Shown piece by piece: positions 46,543 to 58,064 of a stretch of 64,000 bases of DNA. Position 1 is the stretch's first letter; each line of letters opens with the position of its first letter. Below the pieces are notes generated by a model. It was not told the origin of the DNA, searched no databases, and worked only from the letters and a program-made list of their open reading frames with translations. The position numbers were made by a program, and so were the translations under genes. The stretch comes from Ruminococcus flavefaciens (GTDB taxonomy: Bacteria; Bacillota; Clostridia; Oscillospirales; Ruminococcaceae): assembly GCA_015067005.1 (NCBI GenBank), contig SVNH01000015.1, positions 1 to 64,000 of the forward strand, in the 5' to 3' direction.

Positions 46543-47964
46543 TTATTTGTGGATTTTTTCGTCAAATTTATTCTTGCTGCCTGCGCCGGAAACGTCCACA
46601 GGATAATTACCGGTGAAGCAGCCTTTGCAGTAGCCGAAGCGGTTATCAATAAGTTCACCGAGACACTCGACAGGCAGGTATGCAAGGCTGTCTGCGCCTA
46701 TATATCGTGCGATCTCCTCAGTGTTACTGTATTTGCCTGCGATTAGGTTTTCCTCCGAATCAATGTCCGTACCAAAGTGGCAGGTGTGAAGGAACGGCGG
46801 CGATGAGATACGGACGTGTACCTCTTTAGCGCCTGCATCGCGCAGCAGTTTTACTATTCTCGCACTGGTCGTTCCGCGGACTATCGAATCGTCAATCATT
46901 ATCACGCGCTTGCCCGCAACGCTCTCGCGGATAGCATTCAGCTTTATCTTTACCGCGTTCTCACGCTGATGCTGTTCAGGCTGAATGAAGCTGCGTCCGA
47001 TGTACTTGTTCTTGATGAAGCCGATACCGTATGGGATACCGCTTTCGTTTGCGTATCCGAGAGCAGCATCAAGTCCCGAATCCGGAACGCCAATGACTAT
47101 ATCAGCGTCTACGGGGCTGTGCTTTGCAAGAAGCTGCCCAGCCTTCAGACGTGCATGGTGAACCGAGATACCCTCTATGACCGAATCCGGACGTGCAAAG
47201 TAGATATACTCGAAAATGCAGATATTACGCTTGCTTGTACAGTTGGTACGTATGGAATTAAGACCGTCTTTTCCGATGACTATTATCTCTCCAGCGTCAA
47301 CATCGCGCAGGAACTCCGCACCCACTGTTTCGAGGGCACAGGACTCGGAAGCGATTACATAAGCGCCGTCTTGTGTTCTGCCGATGCACAGCGGACGGAA
47401 GCCATCCGGATCGCGGAAGGCTATAAGCTTTGTTGCTGTCATCAGTATGCAGGAGTATGCGCCTTTGATATATGGCATTGCGCGTTCAACAGCCTGCTCG
47501 GTAGAGCTGCTTGTCAGACGTTCGCGGACTATGGAATAGGCTATCGCCTCCGTATCGGAAGTGCCGTGGAAGATCGCTCCCGACATCTCGAACGAACGGC
47601 GTAGTTCAGGCGCATTGACGAGATTGCCGTTGTGAACGAGAGCCATATTGCCCTTGATATGACGTATAACAAGGGGCTGTATATTATTGTGGTTATGTCC
47701 GCCTGTGGTGGAGTAGCGGACGTGTCCCACAGCCATATTACCGCTGCCCAGCTTATCGAGTTCCTCTTTGCTGAACACCTCTGAGACAAGTCCGTCCGCA
47801 CGTTTATGCCTGAAGATACCGTCATCGCAGACAGTTATGCCACAGCTCTCCTGACCTCTGTGCTGGAGCGCATAAAGTCCGAAATACACTGATGCTGCAA
47901 CGTCTGAGGTCTTGTTTTCGTATATGCCGAAAACTCCGCATTCTTCGTGGATACTGTCAAACAT
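46543..47964 (-). CDS. purF: Amidophosphoribosyltransferase
   Basis: A 473-residue PurF, first committed step of purine synthesis, using glutamine nitrogen on PRPP. A short propeptide (MFDSIHEE) precedes the nucleophile Cys in ECGVFGIY. ALQHRGQESCGI, GHVRYSTTGG and VHNGNLVN are glutaminase blocks; VIMIDDSIVRGTTS is the PRPP loop. Cysteines in FEYIYFARPDS region, FLHTCHFG and GYCKGCFTG could hold the 4Fe-4S cluster of the Bacillus type. Unusually it lies in a GOGAT operon rather than a pur operon. Confidence 0.96.
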   Translation of the reverse strand: MFDSIHEECGVFGIYENKTSDVAASVYFGLYALQHRGQESCGITVCDDGIFRHKRADGLVSEVFSKEELDKLGSGNMAVGHVRYSTTGGHNHNNIQPLVIRHIKGNMALVHNGNLVNAPELRRSFEMSGAIFHGTSDTEAIAYSIVRERLTSSSTEQAVERAMPYIKGAYSCILMTATKLIAFRDPDGFRPLCIGRTQDGAYVIASESCALETVGAEFLRDVDAGEIIVIGKDGLNSIRTNCTSKRNICIFEYIYFARPDSVIEGISVHHARLKAGQLLAKHSPVDADIVIGVPDSGLDAALGYANESGIPYGIGFIKNKYIGRSFIQPEQHQRENAVKIKLNAIRESVAGKRVIMIDDSIVRGTTSARIVKLLRDAGAKEVHVRISSPPFLHTCHFGTDIDSEENLIAGKYSNTEEIARYIGADSLAYLPVECLGELIDNRFGYCKGCFTGNYPVDVSGAGSKNKFDEKIHK

Positions 47965-47978
47965 TTTCTACGCCTCTC

Positions 47979-48560
47979 TCATAAATATTGCTCGCTCAGC
48001 CTATCAATAATTGCCAGTGCCGCAATACTTTTCTTCTTGCGCTTGTTCATGGCATACTGTTCAAGATAAGCGTGTGCTTCATCCTCGGTCATACCCTTGT
48101 ACTCCATGAGCATGAATTTTGCCTTGTCAATTGCCTGTATCTCCTCGATCTTCTGTTCAAGCCGCCGGTTCTCATCGTAGAGTTTCAAGGAACGGTTCAC
48201 AGCAATGTCGATCGTTTTGACCAGCTGATAGAGCAGAGTCCGGCTGAATGGCTTCCCGACGATGATGATACCTGCCTTTTCGGCACGTCCTGCGATCTTT
48301 TCGGTCTGCTCCTCCTTTATCATGAAGATACAGTTTGCGGTAGTATTTTCGATGATGTATTCCGCGAGTTCAAAGCCTGATTCGTCCATAAGAGGAGAGT
48401 TTATCACAGCGAGTTCTAAGGTAGGATCTGCATCGAAAACGTTTTTTGCCTGATAGGCTGATTCAACGAGCTTCGGAGTACATCTGAACGAATCGCGGAG
48501 GAAATTCACAAGAGCTTCAGCGGCATTTTTGTTACTTGAAACTACAAGAATTTTTTCCAA
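47979..48560 (-). CDS. ANTAR-domain antitermination regulator with degenerate receiver (NitR-like)
   Basis: A 193-residue response-regulator-like protein. Residues 1-120 have the receiver fold, but the acidic pocket is lost (VVSSNKN where DD is expected) and the phospho-acceptor position reads Asn (LAVINSPLMDESG); the conserved Lys is kept (IVGKPFS). A coiled coil (ENRRLEQKIEEIQAIDKAKF) leads into an ANTAR RNA-binding domain (MLMEYKGMTEDEAHAYLEQY, AMNKRKKKSIAALAIIDRL). ANTAR proteins bind dual hairpins in leader RNA and prevent termination; the clostridial relative NitR sits by glnA. Start is TTG 48560, 5 bases after GGAGGT. Likely targets are the amt, pyrG and gltB leaders. Confidence 0.92.
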   Translation of the reverse strand: MEKILVVSSNKNAAEALVNFLRDSFRCTPKLVESAYQAKNVFDADPTLELAVINSPLMDESGFELAEYIIENTTANCIFMIKEEQTEKIAGRAEKAGIIIVGKPFSRTLLYQLVKTIDIAVNRSLKLYDENRRLEQKIEEIQAIDKAKFMLMEYKGMTEDEAHAYLEQYAMNKRKKKSIAALAIIDRLSEQYL

Positions 48561-48572
48561 AGTTAACCTCCG

Positions 48573-49850
48573 TCAGAGACTGTAAAAGTATTGTTTTTCC
48601 TCGAATGCTTCCTTGTCGTATGAAGAAGAGTACCTGCGCCACTCATCGCGGCTGTAATTCAGCAGGACCTCAAGTATATTTGCAGGCACATATTTCTTTA
48701 CGAAATCCGAGTTTTCAGTGCAGCTGACCGCTTCCTCAAGTGTAGACGGAAGGCGCTCTGAGCCGTTATTTTTTTCAGGGAGCTGAAGCTTTTCCTCTAT
48801 TCCGTCAAGTGCTGAGTATATCATAAGTCCGAGCACAAAATACGGATCGCATACGCAGTCTGCCGCACGGAGTTCAACGCATGAGTTATCGCTTTCCGGA
48901 TTCATACGGATAAGCTGAGAGCCCTCCGCGTCCGACCAGATAATGTCGCGCGGAGCGGTGAACTCACCGAGCCTTTCATAAGAATTCACAGTTGAATTGG
49001 TGAACAGTGTGAACTCACGGATATGCTTCATTATTCCGGCTGCGGCATTTCTGAGGAGCTCGTTATCATCGGACCTCGTTTCCTCAAGCATATCATTATC
49101 AAGGAAGATATTGAAGCTGATGTGCATACCGTTTCCGCAGTCGTTCCGGAGCGGCTTCGGCATGAAGCTTGCATGGACACCGTGAGTTTCAGCAACTGAC
49201 TTAACTGCGGACTTGAAGCTGAGGAATGTATCAGCAGCTTTCAGTGCGGATGAAGCGTTGAAGTCTATCTCGTGCTGACCGCAGCCGCTTTCATGACGTG
49301 ATGATATAGGGTGTATACCCATCTGTTCGAGAGTGAGACATACATCGCGGCGGATATTTTCGCCTTTGTCGTCGGGGGCAACGTCACAGTATCCGGCATA
49401 ATCATGAGGAGTTTTTGTAGGCAGACCGCTTTCATCCTTGTGGAAGAGAGTGAACTCACATGAAGTTCCGAAGCGGAAGCAGTATCCTGCTGCAACTGCT
49501 GTTTTCATTGCTTTTTTGAGGAAGTATCTGCCATCGCCTTCAAAGGGGGTTCCGTCAGCATAACGGATATAGCAGAACATTCTGATAACTCTGCCCTGCT
49601 GAGGTCTCCACGGGAGAACGGTCATAGTCTGAGCATCGGGGAATAGGAAAAGGTCCTTTCCGTTTGCAGCCTCGAAGCCTGCAATTTTCTTTGCGGTGAT
49701 GCGTACTCCGCGCTCAAATGTAACTGCGAGTTCCGATGAAAGAACAGATATATTTTTAAGTCTGCCCTTCATATCGCAGAATGTCAGCTTTACGAATTTA
49801 ACGTCGTTTTCCTCGATATACTGCAATATCTCATTTTCTGAATATATCAT
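48573..49850 (-). CDS. glnA: Glutamine synthetase type I
   Basis: A 425-residue GSI of the short form, without the adenylylation insert. Blocks: VKFVKLTFCDMKGRLKNISV, CEFTLFHKD, HESGCGQHEIDF, CGNGMHISFN and VELRAADCVCDPYFVL. It is rather divergent from B. subtilis GlnA. ATG 49850 follows GGAGG; a longer frame starts inside gltD. Sits between gltD and the ANTAR gene. With two GSIII genes nearby, the cell has three glutamine synthetases in this window. Confidence 0.92.
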   Translation of the reverse strand: MIYSENEILQYIEENDVKFVKLTFCDMKGRLKNISVLSSELAVTFERGVRITAKKIAGFEAANGKDLFLFPDAQTMTVLPWRPQQGRVIRMFCYIRYADGTPFEGDGRYFLKKAMKTAVAAGYCFRFGTSCEFTLFHKDESGLPTKTPHDYAGYCDVAPDDKGENIRRDVCLTLEQMGIHPISSRHESGCGQHEIDFNASSALKAADTFLSFKSAVKSVAETHGVHASFMPKPLRNDCGNGMHISFNIFLDNDMLEETRSDDNELLRNAAAGIMKHIREFTLFTNSTVNSYERLGEFTAPRDIIWSDAEGSQLIRMNPESDNSCVELRAADCVCDPYFVLGLMIYSALDGIEEKLQLPEKNNGSERLPSTLEEAVSCTENSDFVKKYVPANILEVLLNYSRDEWRRYSSSYDKEAFEEKQYFYSL

Positions 49851-49863
49851 TTTAGCCTCCGTA

Positions 49864-51348
49864 TCATAAATTGGTATAGCCCATAAGGTATTCGTCGACT
49901 TCTGCTGCTGCATCGCGTCCTTCACGGATAGCGCGGACTACAAGCGACTGTCCGATATGCATATCACCAGCGGTGAATACCTTTTCAATGTCTGTGGAAT
50001 GTTTGCCGGGAGCTGTTTTAACATTAGTGCGCTGATCGAGCGATACGCCGAAAGCATCCGCGATATACTGCTGACAGCCTAAGAAGCCTGCCGCAATAAG
50101 ACACAACTCGCAGGGGAGGATCTCTTCACTGCCCTCGATTTCTTTCATAGTACGTCTGCCGGTTGCGGGATCTGTACCAAATTCGAGCTTTACTGTCTTT
50201 ACAGCCGAAAGCTTTCCGTTTTCGTCTTTGATGAATTCCTTCACCGTTGTGCAGTAGATACGCGGATCATTACCGAATACCGCAATAGCTTCCTCCTGAC
50301 CGTAGTCTGTTTTGCACACGCGGGGGTATTGTGGGAACGGATTGTTTTCGGCTCTCTCATCGGGGAGTTTCGGCATCATTTCAAGCTGTATCACTGACTT
50401 GCAGCCGTGGCGTACAGACGTACCCACGCAGTCGTTACCGGTGTCACCGCCGCCGATGATAACAACGTTCTTATCCTTTGCGGAGATGTACTTTCCGTCT
50501 GTAAGGTCTGAATCGAGCAGACTTTTTGTAGTCGCTTTGAGGAAATCAACTGCGAAGTATATGCCCTCAGCATCGCGTCCCTCAGCCTTTATATCACGCG
50601 GATTTGAAGAACCGCAGGCAAGTACGACTGCATCGAAGCTGCTGAGTATTTCATCAGCTGAAACATTTTCGCCAACGTTGGAATTTGTTCTGAATTCAAC
50701 GCCCTCAGCCTTCATAAGCTCCACGCGGCGCTCTATGATGTGCTTTTCCAGCTTCATATTCGGGATACCGTACATCAGAAGTCCGCCGACACGGTCGGAA
50801 CGCTCGAAAACTGTTACACTGTGTCCGCGCTTGTTGAGAGTGTCCGCAGCGGCAAGTCCGGAAGGACCTGAGCCTATTACTGCTACACGCTTGCCGCTTC
50901 TTACAGCGGGTATCTGCGGCTGCATAAGACCGTTTGCAAAGCCGAATTCGATAATAGAGTTTTCGTTCTCTTTTGTAGTTACGGGTGAATCGTAAACTCC
51001 GCAGATACAAGCCTTTTCGCAGAGCGCCGGACATACCCTCGATGTGAATTCGGGGAAGTTATTGGTCAGCAGCAGACGGCTCAGCGCCTGCTCCTTCTGA
51101 CCGTGGTAAAGCAGATCGTTCCACTCGGGAATGAGGTTGTTCAGCGGACATCCGGATACCATTCCGCAGAGCATTTTTCCGTTCTGGCAGAATGGAACGC
51201 CGCAGTCCATACAGCGTGAAGCCTGTTCACAGCGCTGCTCCTCACTGAGAGGCATATGGAACTCATTAAAGTCCTTTATACGTTCGAGCGGTTCCTTTGC
51301 CGCTGTTTCAGTTCTTGCATATTCAAGAAATCCTGTTGTTTTTCCCAT
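49864..51348 (-). CDS. gltD: Glutamate synthase small subunit
   Basis: A 494-residue NADPH-dependent beta subunit of GOGAT. N-terminal Cys clusters for 4Fe-4S centres: CMDCGVPFC, CPLNNLIPEWN, CPALCEKACICG. FAD site VAVIGSGPSGLAAADTL and NADPH site VVIIGGGDTGNDCVGT. It passes electrons to GltB. 3 bases after gltB. Confidence 0.97.
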   Translation of the reverse strand: MGKTTGFLEYARTETAAKEPLERIKDFNEFHMPLSEEQRCEQASRCMDCGVPFCQNGKMLCGMVSGCPLNNLIPEWNDLLYHGQKEQALSRLLLTNNFPEFTSRVCPALCEKACICGVYDSPVTTKENENSIIEFGFANGLMQPQIPAVRSGKRVAVIGSGPSGLAAADTLNKRGHSVTVFERSDRVGGLLMYGIPNMKLEKHIIERRVELMKAEGVEFRTNSNVGENVSADEILSSFDAVVLACGSSNPRDIKAEGRDAEGIYFAVDFLKATTKSLLDSDLTDGKYISAKDKNVVIIGGGDTGNDCVGTSVRHGCKSVIQLEMMPKLPDERAENNPFPQYPRVCKTDYGQEEAIAVFGNDPRIYCTTVKEFIKDENGKLSAVKTVKLEFGTDPATGRRTMKEIEGSEEILPCELCLIAAGFLGCQQYIADAFGVSLDQRTNVKTAPGKHSTDIEKVFTAGDMHIGQSLVVRAIREGRDAAAEVDEYLMGYTNL

Positions 51349-51351
51349 TGA

Positions 51352-54300
51352 TCACGCCTTCTTTCTGACATACTCAAAGGCTTCTATTTCAGCCTGTTCA
51401 CTGTTCATGCCCTTTAATTCAAATTCAAGTACAGCATTGCGGATCTTAGCATAATCATGAGGTATTATCTTCTTGAAGCATGGCAGATAATTCTCAAAGT
51501 CTGCAAGAATCTTTTTTGCCTTCTCTGAACCGGTAGCAGCTTCGTGCTCTTCGATAATACTTTTCAGTTCTGCTATATCAGCCTTTTCGCTTACGCTTTC
51601 AAGCGATACGAGTTCTTTATTGAGACGGGTATACAGATCATGTTCATTGTCAAGAACATAAGCGATACCGCCAGACATACCGGCAGCAAAATTCTTGCCT
51701 GTGTGTCCGAGGATAACAGCGCGTCCGCCAGTCATATATTCACAGCCGTGGTCGCCGACACCTTCACAGACTGCCGTAGCACCTGAATTTCTTACGCAGA
51801 AGCGTTCACCGGCAACGCCGTTGATGAATGCCTTACCGGATGTTGCACCGTAGAGTGCAACGTTGCCCACGATGATATTCTCATCAGCCTTGAAAGTTGA
51901 AGTTCTGGGCGGATTCAGGATCAGCTTGCCGCCTGAAAGTCCCTTGCCAAAGTAATCGTTGCTGTCGCCAGTGAGTTCAAGCGTAAGTCCCTTTGGTATG
52001 AATGCTCCGAAGGACTGTCCGCCGCTGCCGTTGCATTTAACAGTAAATGTATCGTCAGCAAGCACATTTTCACCGTGGGTACGTGTTATCTCAGCACCTG
52101 TAAGGGTTCCGACAGAGCGGTCAGTGTTCACAACATCAATGGAAATGCTCTTGGAAGTGCCGTTTTTCAGTGCAGCTCCCAGCTTCTTTATTATAACACG
52201 GCGGTCTATGGTCTTGTCAAGTTCAAAATCGTAAATATCATCAGGATCGAAGTGCTTTTTGCCGTCGGTAATGCTGTTTGCAAGGATATTTGCGAAATCT
52301 ATGTTATTTTCAGCTGCGCTTGCCTTTGTTTTCAGAAGGTCTGTGCGTCCCACAAGCTCGTCTACTGTGCGGATGCCGAGCTTAGCCATGTACTCGCGGA
52401 GCTCCTGCGCGATGAAGTGCATGAAGTTAACGATGTACTCCGGCTTGCCGCGGAAACGCTTTCTGAGCTCGGGATTCTGTGTAGCTATACCCATAGGACA
52501 GGTATCGAGATTGCACACTCTCATCATTACACAGCCCATTGTTACCAGCGGAGCAGTTGCGAAGCCGAATTCCTCAGCACCGAGAAGTGCAGCAACCAGT
52601 ACGTCACGACCTGTCATGAGCTTTCCGTCAGTTTCTATGCGTACACGGGAACGAAGTCTGTTGAGCATAAGTGTCTGGTGAGCCTCGGCAAGTCCGAGTT
52701 CCCACGGAAGTCCGGCATTATATATGGAGCTCTTAGGAGCAGCACCTGTACCGCCGTCATAGCCGGAAATAAGTATTACCTGTGCGCCTGCTTTAGCAAC
52801 ACCTGCCGCAACAGTTCCGACACCTGCCTCTGATACGAGCTTTACTGAGATACGTGCCTTATCGTTGGCATTTTTGAGGTCGTAGATAAGCTGTGCTAGA
52901 TCCTCGATAGAGTAGATGTCATGGTGAGGCGGAGGTGAGATAAGTCCAACGCCTGCGGTCGAGTGACGAGTCTTTGCTATCCACGGATATACCTTGCCTG
53001 AGGGAAGGTGTCCGCCCTCACCGGGCTTAGCGCCCTGAGCCATTTTGATCTGGATCTCCTGAGCGGAAACGAGGTATTCTGATGTTACACCGAAACGTCC
53101 GGAAGCGACCTGCTTGATAGCAGAGCACTTATCCGATTTCAGACGTTCCGGACTTTCACCGCCCTCACCGCTGTTGGACTTTCCGCCGATGCTGTTCATA
53201 GCCATTGCCATGCACTCGTGGGCTTCCTGTGAAATAGAGCCGTAAGACATTGCACCGGTCTTGAAGCGCTTGCAGATGCTCTCAACGGATTCTACCTCAT
53301 CAATAGGTATACCGCCGTTTTCATCAAAATTGAAGTCGAGCAGACTGCGGAGTGTGACCTCGTTGTCCTCGCGTGTGAGCGCCTCAGAATACTTCTTGAA
53401 TGTGTCGTAGCTGCCGGTCCAAGCTGCCTGCTGGAGCAGATGGATGGTCTCGGGAGTGTAAAGATGCTCGCTCTTTCCGCTGCGGAGCTTGTGGCTGCCT
53501 GCACTCTTGACCTCGCTGCTGACATGAAGTCCGAGCGGATCGTAAGCAGCAGTGTGGAGAGCCTCTGTGCGGCGGCTTATATCAGCGAGTCCGATACCGC
53601 CGATACGGCTGACAGTACCCGCAAAACAGCTGTTGATGAGTTCCTGTGAAATACCCACTGCCTCGAACAGCTTGCTTCCCTGATAGGACTGAATGGTCGA
53701 TATGCCCATTTTGGAAGCAATCTTTATAATGCCGTGGAGGATAGCACTGTTGTAGTCGTCCTCGGCAGCGTAGAAGTCCTTGTCGAGCGAGCCGTCCTCG
53801 ATGAGTGAACGAATAGTTTCGTGTGCAAGGTAAGGATTGACAGCACACGCACCGTAGCCGAGAAGTGCTGCGAAATGATGTACCTCTCTCGGCTCTGCGG
53901 ATTCAAGTATCATAGCAACAGCCGTGCGCTTTTTAGTAGAAACGAGGTGCTGCTGAAGTGCAGAAACTGCAAGGAGGGAAGGAATCGGGCAGTGGTACTC
54001 ATCCACACCGCGGTCGGAGAGGATAAGGATAGAAGCACCGTCATGGTAAGCCTTGTCAGCGTCAATGAAAAGGCGCTCGATAGCCTTGTCAAGAGATGTT
54101 CCGATGTAGTAGGTTATCGGGATGACTGCACTTTTCAGACCGTCTGCATGAAGATTCTTTATCTTGAGCATATCAGTCTCGGTCAGGATAGGGTTCTCGA
54201 TCTTGAGAACGTGGCAGTTCTCAGGACGCTCCTCAAGGATATTTCCGTCCTTGCCGATGTAAACACTTGTGTCGGTAACGACTTCCTCGCGGATAGCGTC

Positions 54301-55887
54301 AAACGGAGGATTCGTGACCTGTGCAAAGAGCTGGCGGAAGTAGTTGAAGAGGGGAGGAGACTGCTTGTCAAGCGGCGGGAGCGGAATATCGCTGCCCATA
54401 GAAGCGATAGGCTCTGCGCCTTTTTCAGCCATTGGCAGAATAGATGTGCGGATGTCCTCATAGGAGTAGCCGAATGCTTTGTGAAGCTTTGAAAGCTCGT
54501 CCTTTGAGTAGGTCTGCACACCCTTGTTGGGAATATGCAGATCGTGGAGGCGTACGAGATTAGCATCCAGCCATTCACCGTATGGCTGACGGGAAGCGTA
54601 CATTGACTTTACTTCATCATCCTCGATGATGCGTCCCTGTTTTGTGTCTGCAAGCAGCATTTTTCCGGGACGGAGACGGTCTTTTTTAACGATCTTTTCA
54701 GCAGGGATGTCGATACAGCCTGTTTCGGATGAAAGGATAAGGAAGCCGTCGTTTGTTATGCAGTATCTCGATGGGCGCAGACCGTTTCTGTCAAGGACTG
54801 CTCCCATGACATCACCGTCAGAGAAAAGTATTGATGCAGGACCGTCCCACGGCTCCATCATTGTTGCATAATACTGGTAGAAATCGTACTTTGCCTTTGA
54901 TATGGTCCTGTCGTTTTTCCACGGCTCGGGAATGGTTATCATGACTGCAAGCGGAAGCGGCATACCGGACATGACCATGAATTCGAGAGCATTGTCAAGT
55001 CTTGCTGAGTCAGAGCCGTTTACGTTTATTGCAGGGAGTATCCTGTGCATATCGGCACTGAGAGTGTCGCAGGTCATTGTTTCCTCTCGGGCAAGCATCT
55101 TGTCGGCGTTGCCTGTGATAGTATTTATCTCGCCGTTGTGTACTATGAAGCGGTTAGGATGAGCTTTCTGCCAGCTTGGATTAGTATTCGTGGAAAAACG
55201 AGAGTGTACCATTGCGATAGCAGATGTGAAGTCTTTGCACTGGAGGTCTGTATAGAATCTTCTTAACTCGTCAACGAGGAACATTCCTTTGTATACGATA
55301 GTGCGGCTTGAAAGTGAGCATACATATGTATCCTCATTTGAGTGCTCGAATTCGCGTCTTGCAATGAAGAGCTTACGGTCGAAGTCAAGACCTTTATTGC
55401 AGCTGTCGGGACGCTTTACGAATGCCTGCATTATGCATGGCATACTGTCGAGTGCCTTATTACCGAGGATAGAGGGTGAAGTCGGAACTTCACGCCAGCA
55501 TACGAACTCCATACCGTTATTGTCGATGATCTTTTCAAAAAGCTTTTTTGCGCGGTCGCGTCTGAGTTCGTTTTGTGGAAAGAAAAACATACCAACGCCG
55601 AAGTCACCGTTATTTCCGAGGTCAGCGCCCAGCTTCTTTGCTTCTTTTATAAAGAAGCTGTACGGCATCTGTACAAGTATTCCTACACCGTCGCCAGTTT
55701 TGCCCTCAGCATCCTTACCGGCACGGTGCTCCAGTTTTTCAACGATAGTGAGAGCATTTTCCACAACATATCGTGACTGTTCGCCATTGATGTTCACTAC
55801 TGCTCCGATACCGCAGTTATCATGTTCAAATCTCGGGCTGTAAAGTCCCTGCTGCTGGTAAGGGGCGTCTGTTCTGAAATTGTCCAT
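51352..55887 (-). CDS. gltB: Glutamate synthase large subunit
   Basis: A 1511-residue alpha subunit of GOGAT, which converts glutamine and 2-oxoglutarate into two glutamates. The glutaminase nucleophile is Cys25 (FEHDNCGIGAVV) after a short propeptide. NRNGLRPSR-type region, the FMN-binding synthase domain (YDGGTGAAPKSSIYNAGLPW), the 3Fe-4S cysteines (CVMMRVCNLDTCPMGIATQN) and the C-terminal GXGXG helix domain are all present. Start is ATG 55887 (MDNFRTDAP); a GTG at 55896 is the alternative. Longer starts run back through the leader terminator. First gene of the operon gltB-gltD-glnA-ANTAR-purF-asnB. Confidence 0.97.
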   Translation of the reverse strand: MDNFRTDAPYQQQGLYSPRFEHDNCGIGAVVNINGEQSRYVVENALTIVEKLEHRAGKDAEGKTGDGVGILVQMPYSFFIKEAKKLGADLGNNGDFGVGMFFFPQNELRRDRAKKLFEKIIDNNGMEFVCWREVPTSPSILGNKALDSMPCIMQAFVKRPDSCNKGLDFDRKLFIARREFEHSNEDTYVCSLSSRTIVYKGMFLVDELRRFYTDLQCKDFTSAIAMVHSRFSTNTNPSWQKAHPNRFIVHNGEINTITGNADKMLAREETMTCDTLSADMHRILPAINVNGSDSARLDNALEFMVMSGMPLPLAVMITIPEPWKNDRTISKAKYDFYQYYATMMEPWDGPASILFSDGDVMGAVLDRNGLRPSRYCITNDGFLILSSETGCIDIPAEKIVKKDRLRPGKMLLADTKQGRIIEDDEVKSMYASRQPYGEWLDANLVRLHDLHIPNKGVQTYSKDELSKLHKAFGYSYEDIRTSILPMAEKGAEPIASMGSDIPLPPLDKQSPPLFNYFRQLFAQVTNPPFDAIREEVVTDTSVYIGKDGNILEERPENCHVLKIENPILTETDMLKIKNLHADGLKSAVIPITYYIGTSLDKAIERLFIDADKAYHDGASILILSDRGVDEYHCPIPSLLAVSALQQHLVSTKKRTAVAMILESAEPREVHHFAALLGYGACAVNPYLAHETIRSLIEDGSLDKDFYAAEDDYNSAILHGIIKIASKMGISTIQSYQGSKLFEAVGISQELINSCFAGTVSRIGGIGLADISRRTEALHTAAYDPLGLHVSSEVKSAGSHKLRSGKSEHLYTPETIHLLQQAAWTGSYDTFKKYSEALTREDNEVTLRSLLDFNFDENGGIPIDEVESVESICKRFKTGAMSYGSISQEAHECMAMAMNSIGGKSNSGEGGESPERLKSDKCSAIKQVASGRFGVTSEYLVSAQEIQIKMAQGAKPGEGGHLPSGKVYPWIAKTRHSTAGVGLISPPPHHDIYSIEDLAQLIYDLKNANDKARISVKLVSEAGVGTVAAGVAKAGAQVILISGYDGGTGAAPKSSIYNAGLPWELGLAEAHQTLMLNRLRSRVRIETDGKLMTGRDVLVAALLGAEEFGFATAPLVTMGCVMMRVCNLDTCPMGIATQNPELRKRFRGKPEYIVNFMHFIAQELREYMAKLGIRTVDELVGRTDLLKTKASAAENNIDFANILANSITDGKKHFDPDDIYDFELDKTIDRRVIIKKLGAALKNGTSKSISIDVVNTDRSVGTLTGAEITRTHGENVLADDTFTVKCNGSGGQSFGAFIPKGLTLELTGDSNDYFGKGLSGGKLILNPPRTSTFKADENIIVGNVALYGATSGKAFINGVAGERFCVRNSGATAVCEGVGDHGCEYMTGGRAVILGHTGKNFAAGMSGGIAYVLDNEHDLYTRLNKELVSLESVSEKADIAELKSIIEEHEAATGSEKAKKILADFENYLPCFKKIIPHDYAKIRNAVLEFELKGMNSEQAEIEAFEYVRKKA

Positions 55888-55937
55888 ATCATTCACTTGC
55901 CTTTCAGGTAATGCTCGCCATTGAACAATACCGATGA

Positions 55938-55981
55938 ATAAAAAAAGACGCTCATACAGACAGTAAGCCTGTACGAACGTC
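55938..55981 (-). terminator. Leader terminator of the gltB operon
   Basis: Minus strand: GACGTTCGTACAG/CTGTATGAGCGTC (13 bp with two wobble pairs), 9-base loop, then TTTTTTTATT. It starts about 10 bases after the expected transcription start, 50 bases before gltB, so the whole nitrogen operon is under attenuation or antitermination. Confidence 0.88.
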
Positions 55982-55996
55982 GTTGTTGCTAAACAC

Positions 55997-56025
55997 ATCT
56001 TATCACGTTAAAGCGGAAATGTCAA
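55997..56025 (-). promoter_or_regulatory. gltB operon promoter
   Basis: Minus strand TTGACA (56025-56020), 17 bases, TAAGAT (56002-55997). Confidence 0.75.
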
Positions 56026-56126
56026 TAGGAAAATCAGGCATTTGGACGGTTTCGTGAAAAATATACAGTTATTACAGGCTAACACAAGTAGAAAAATATG
56101 CGATACGTCAAATTTGTAAAAAGCTA

Positions 56127-56155
56127 TTGACAAATTTCTCACTAAGGTCTATAAT
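56127..56155 (+). promoter_or_regulatory. pyrG promoter
   Basis: TTGACA (56127-56132), 17 bases, TATAAT (56150-56155); near copy of the amt promoter. Confidence 0.88.
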
Positions 56156-58047
<1,892 letters not shown>

Positions 58048-58064
58048 AACTGGAGGAAATAAAA

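Noticed and set aside
53821..54492. 223-residue plus-strand ORF inside gltB, and similar long antisense ORFs in pyrG, glnN and gltB
   Set aside because: Shadows of strongly coding genes; no ribosome sites and no family features.
55888..55998. 37-residue N-terminal extension of GltB
   Set aside because: It overlaps the leader terminator and lacks a ribosome site; the family starts close to the glutaminase Cys.
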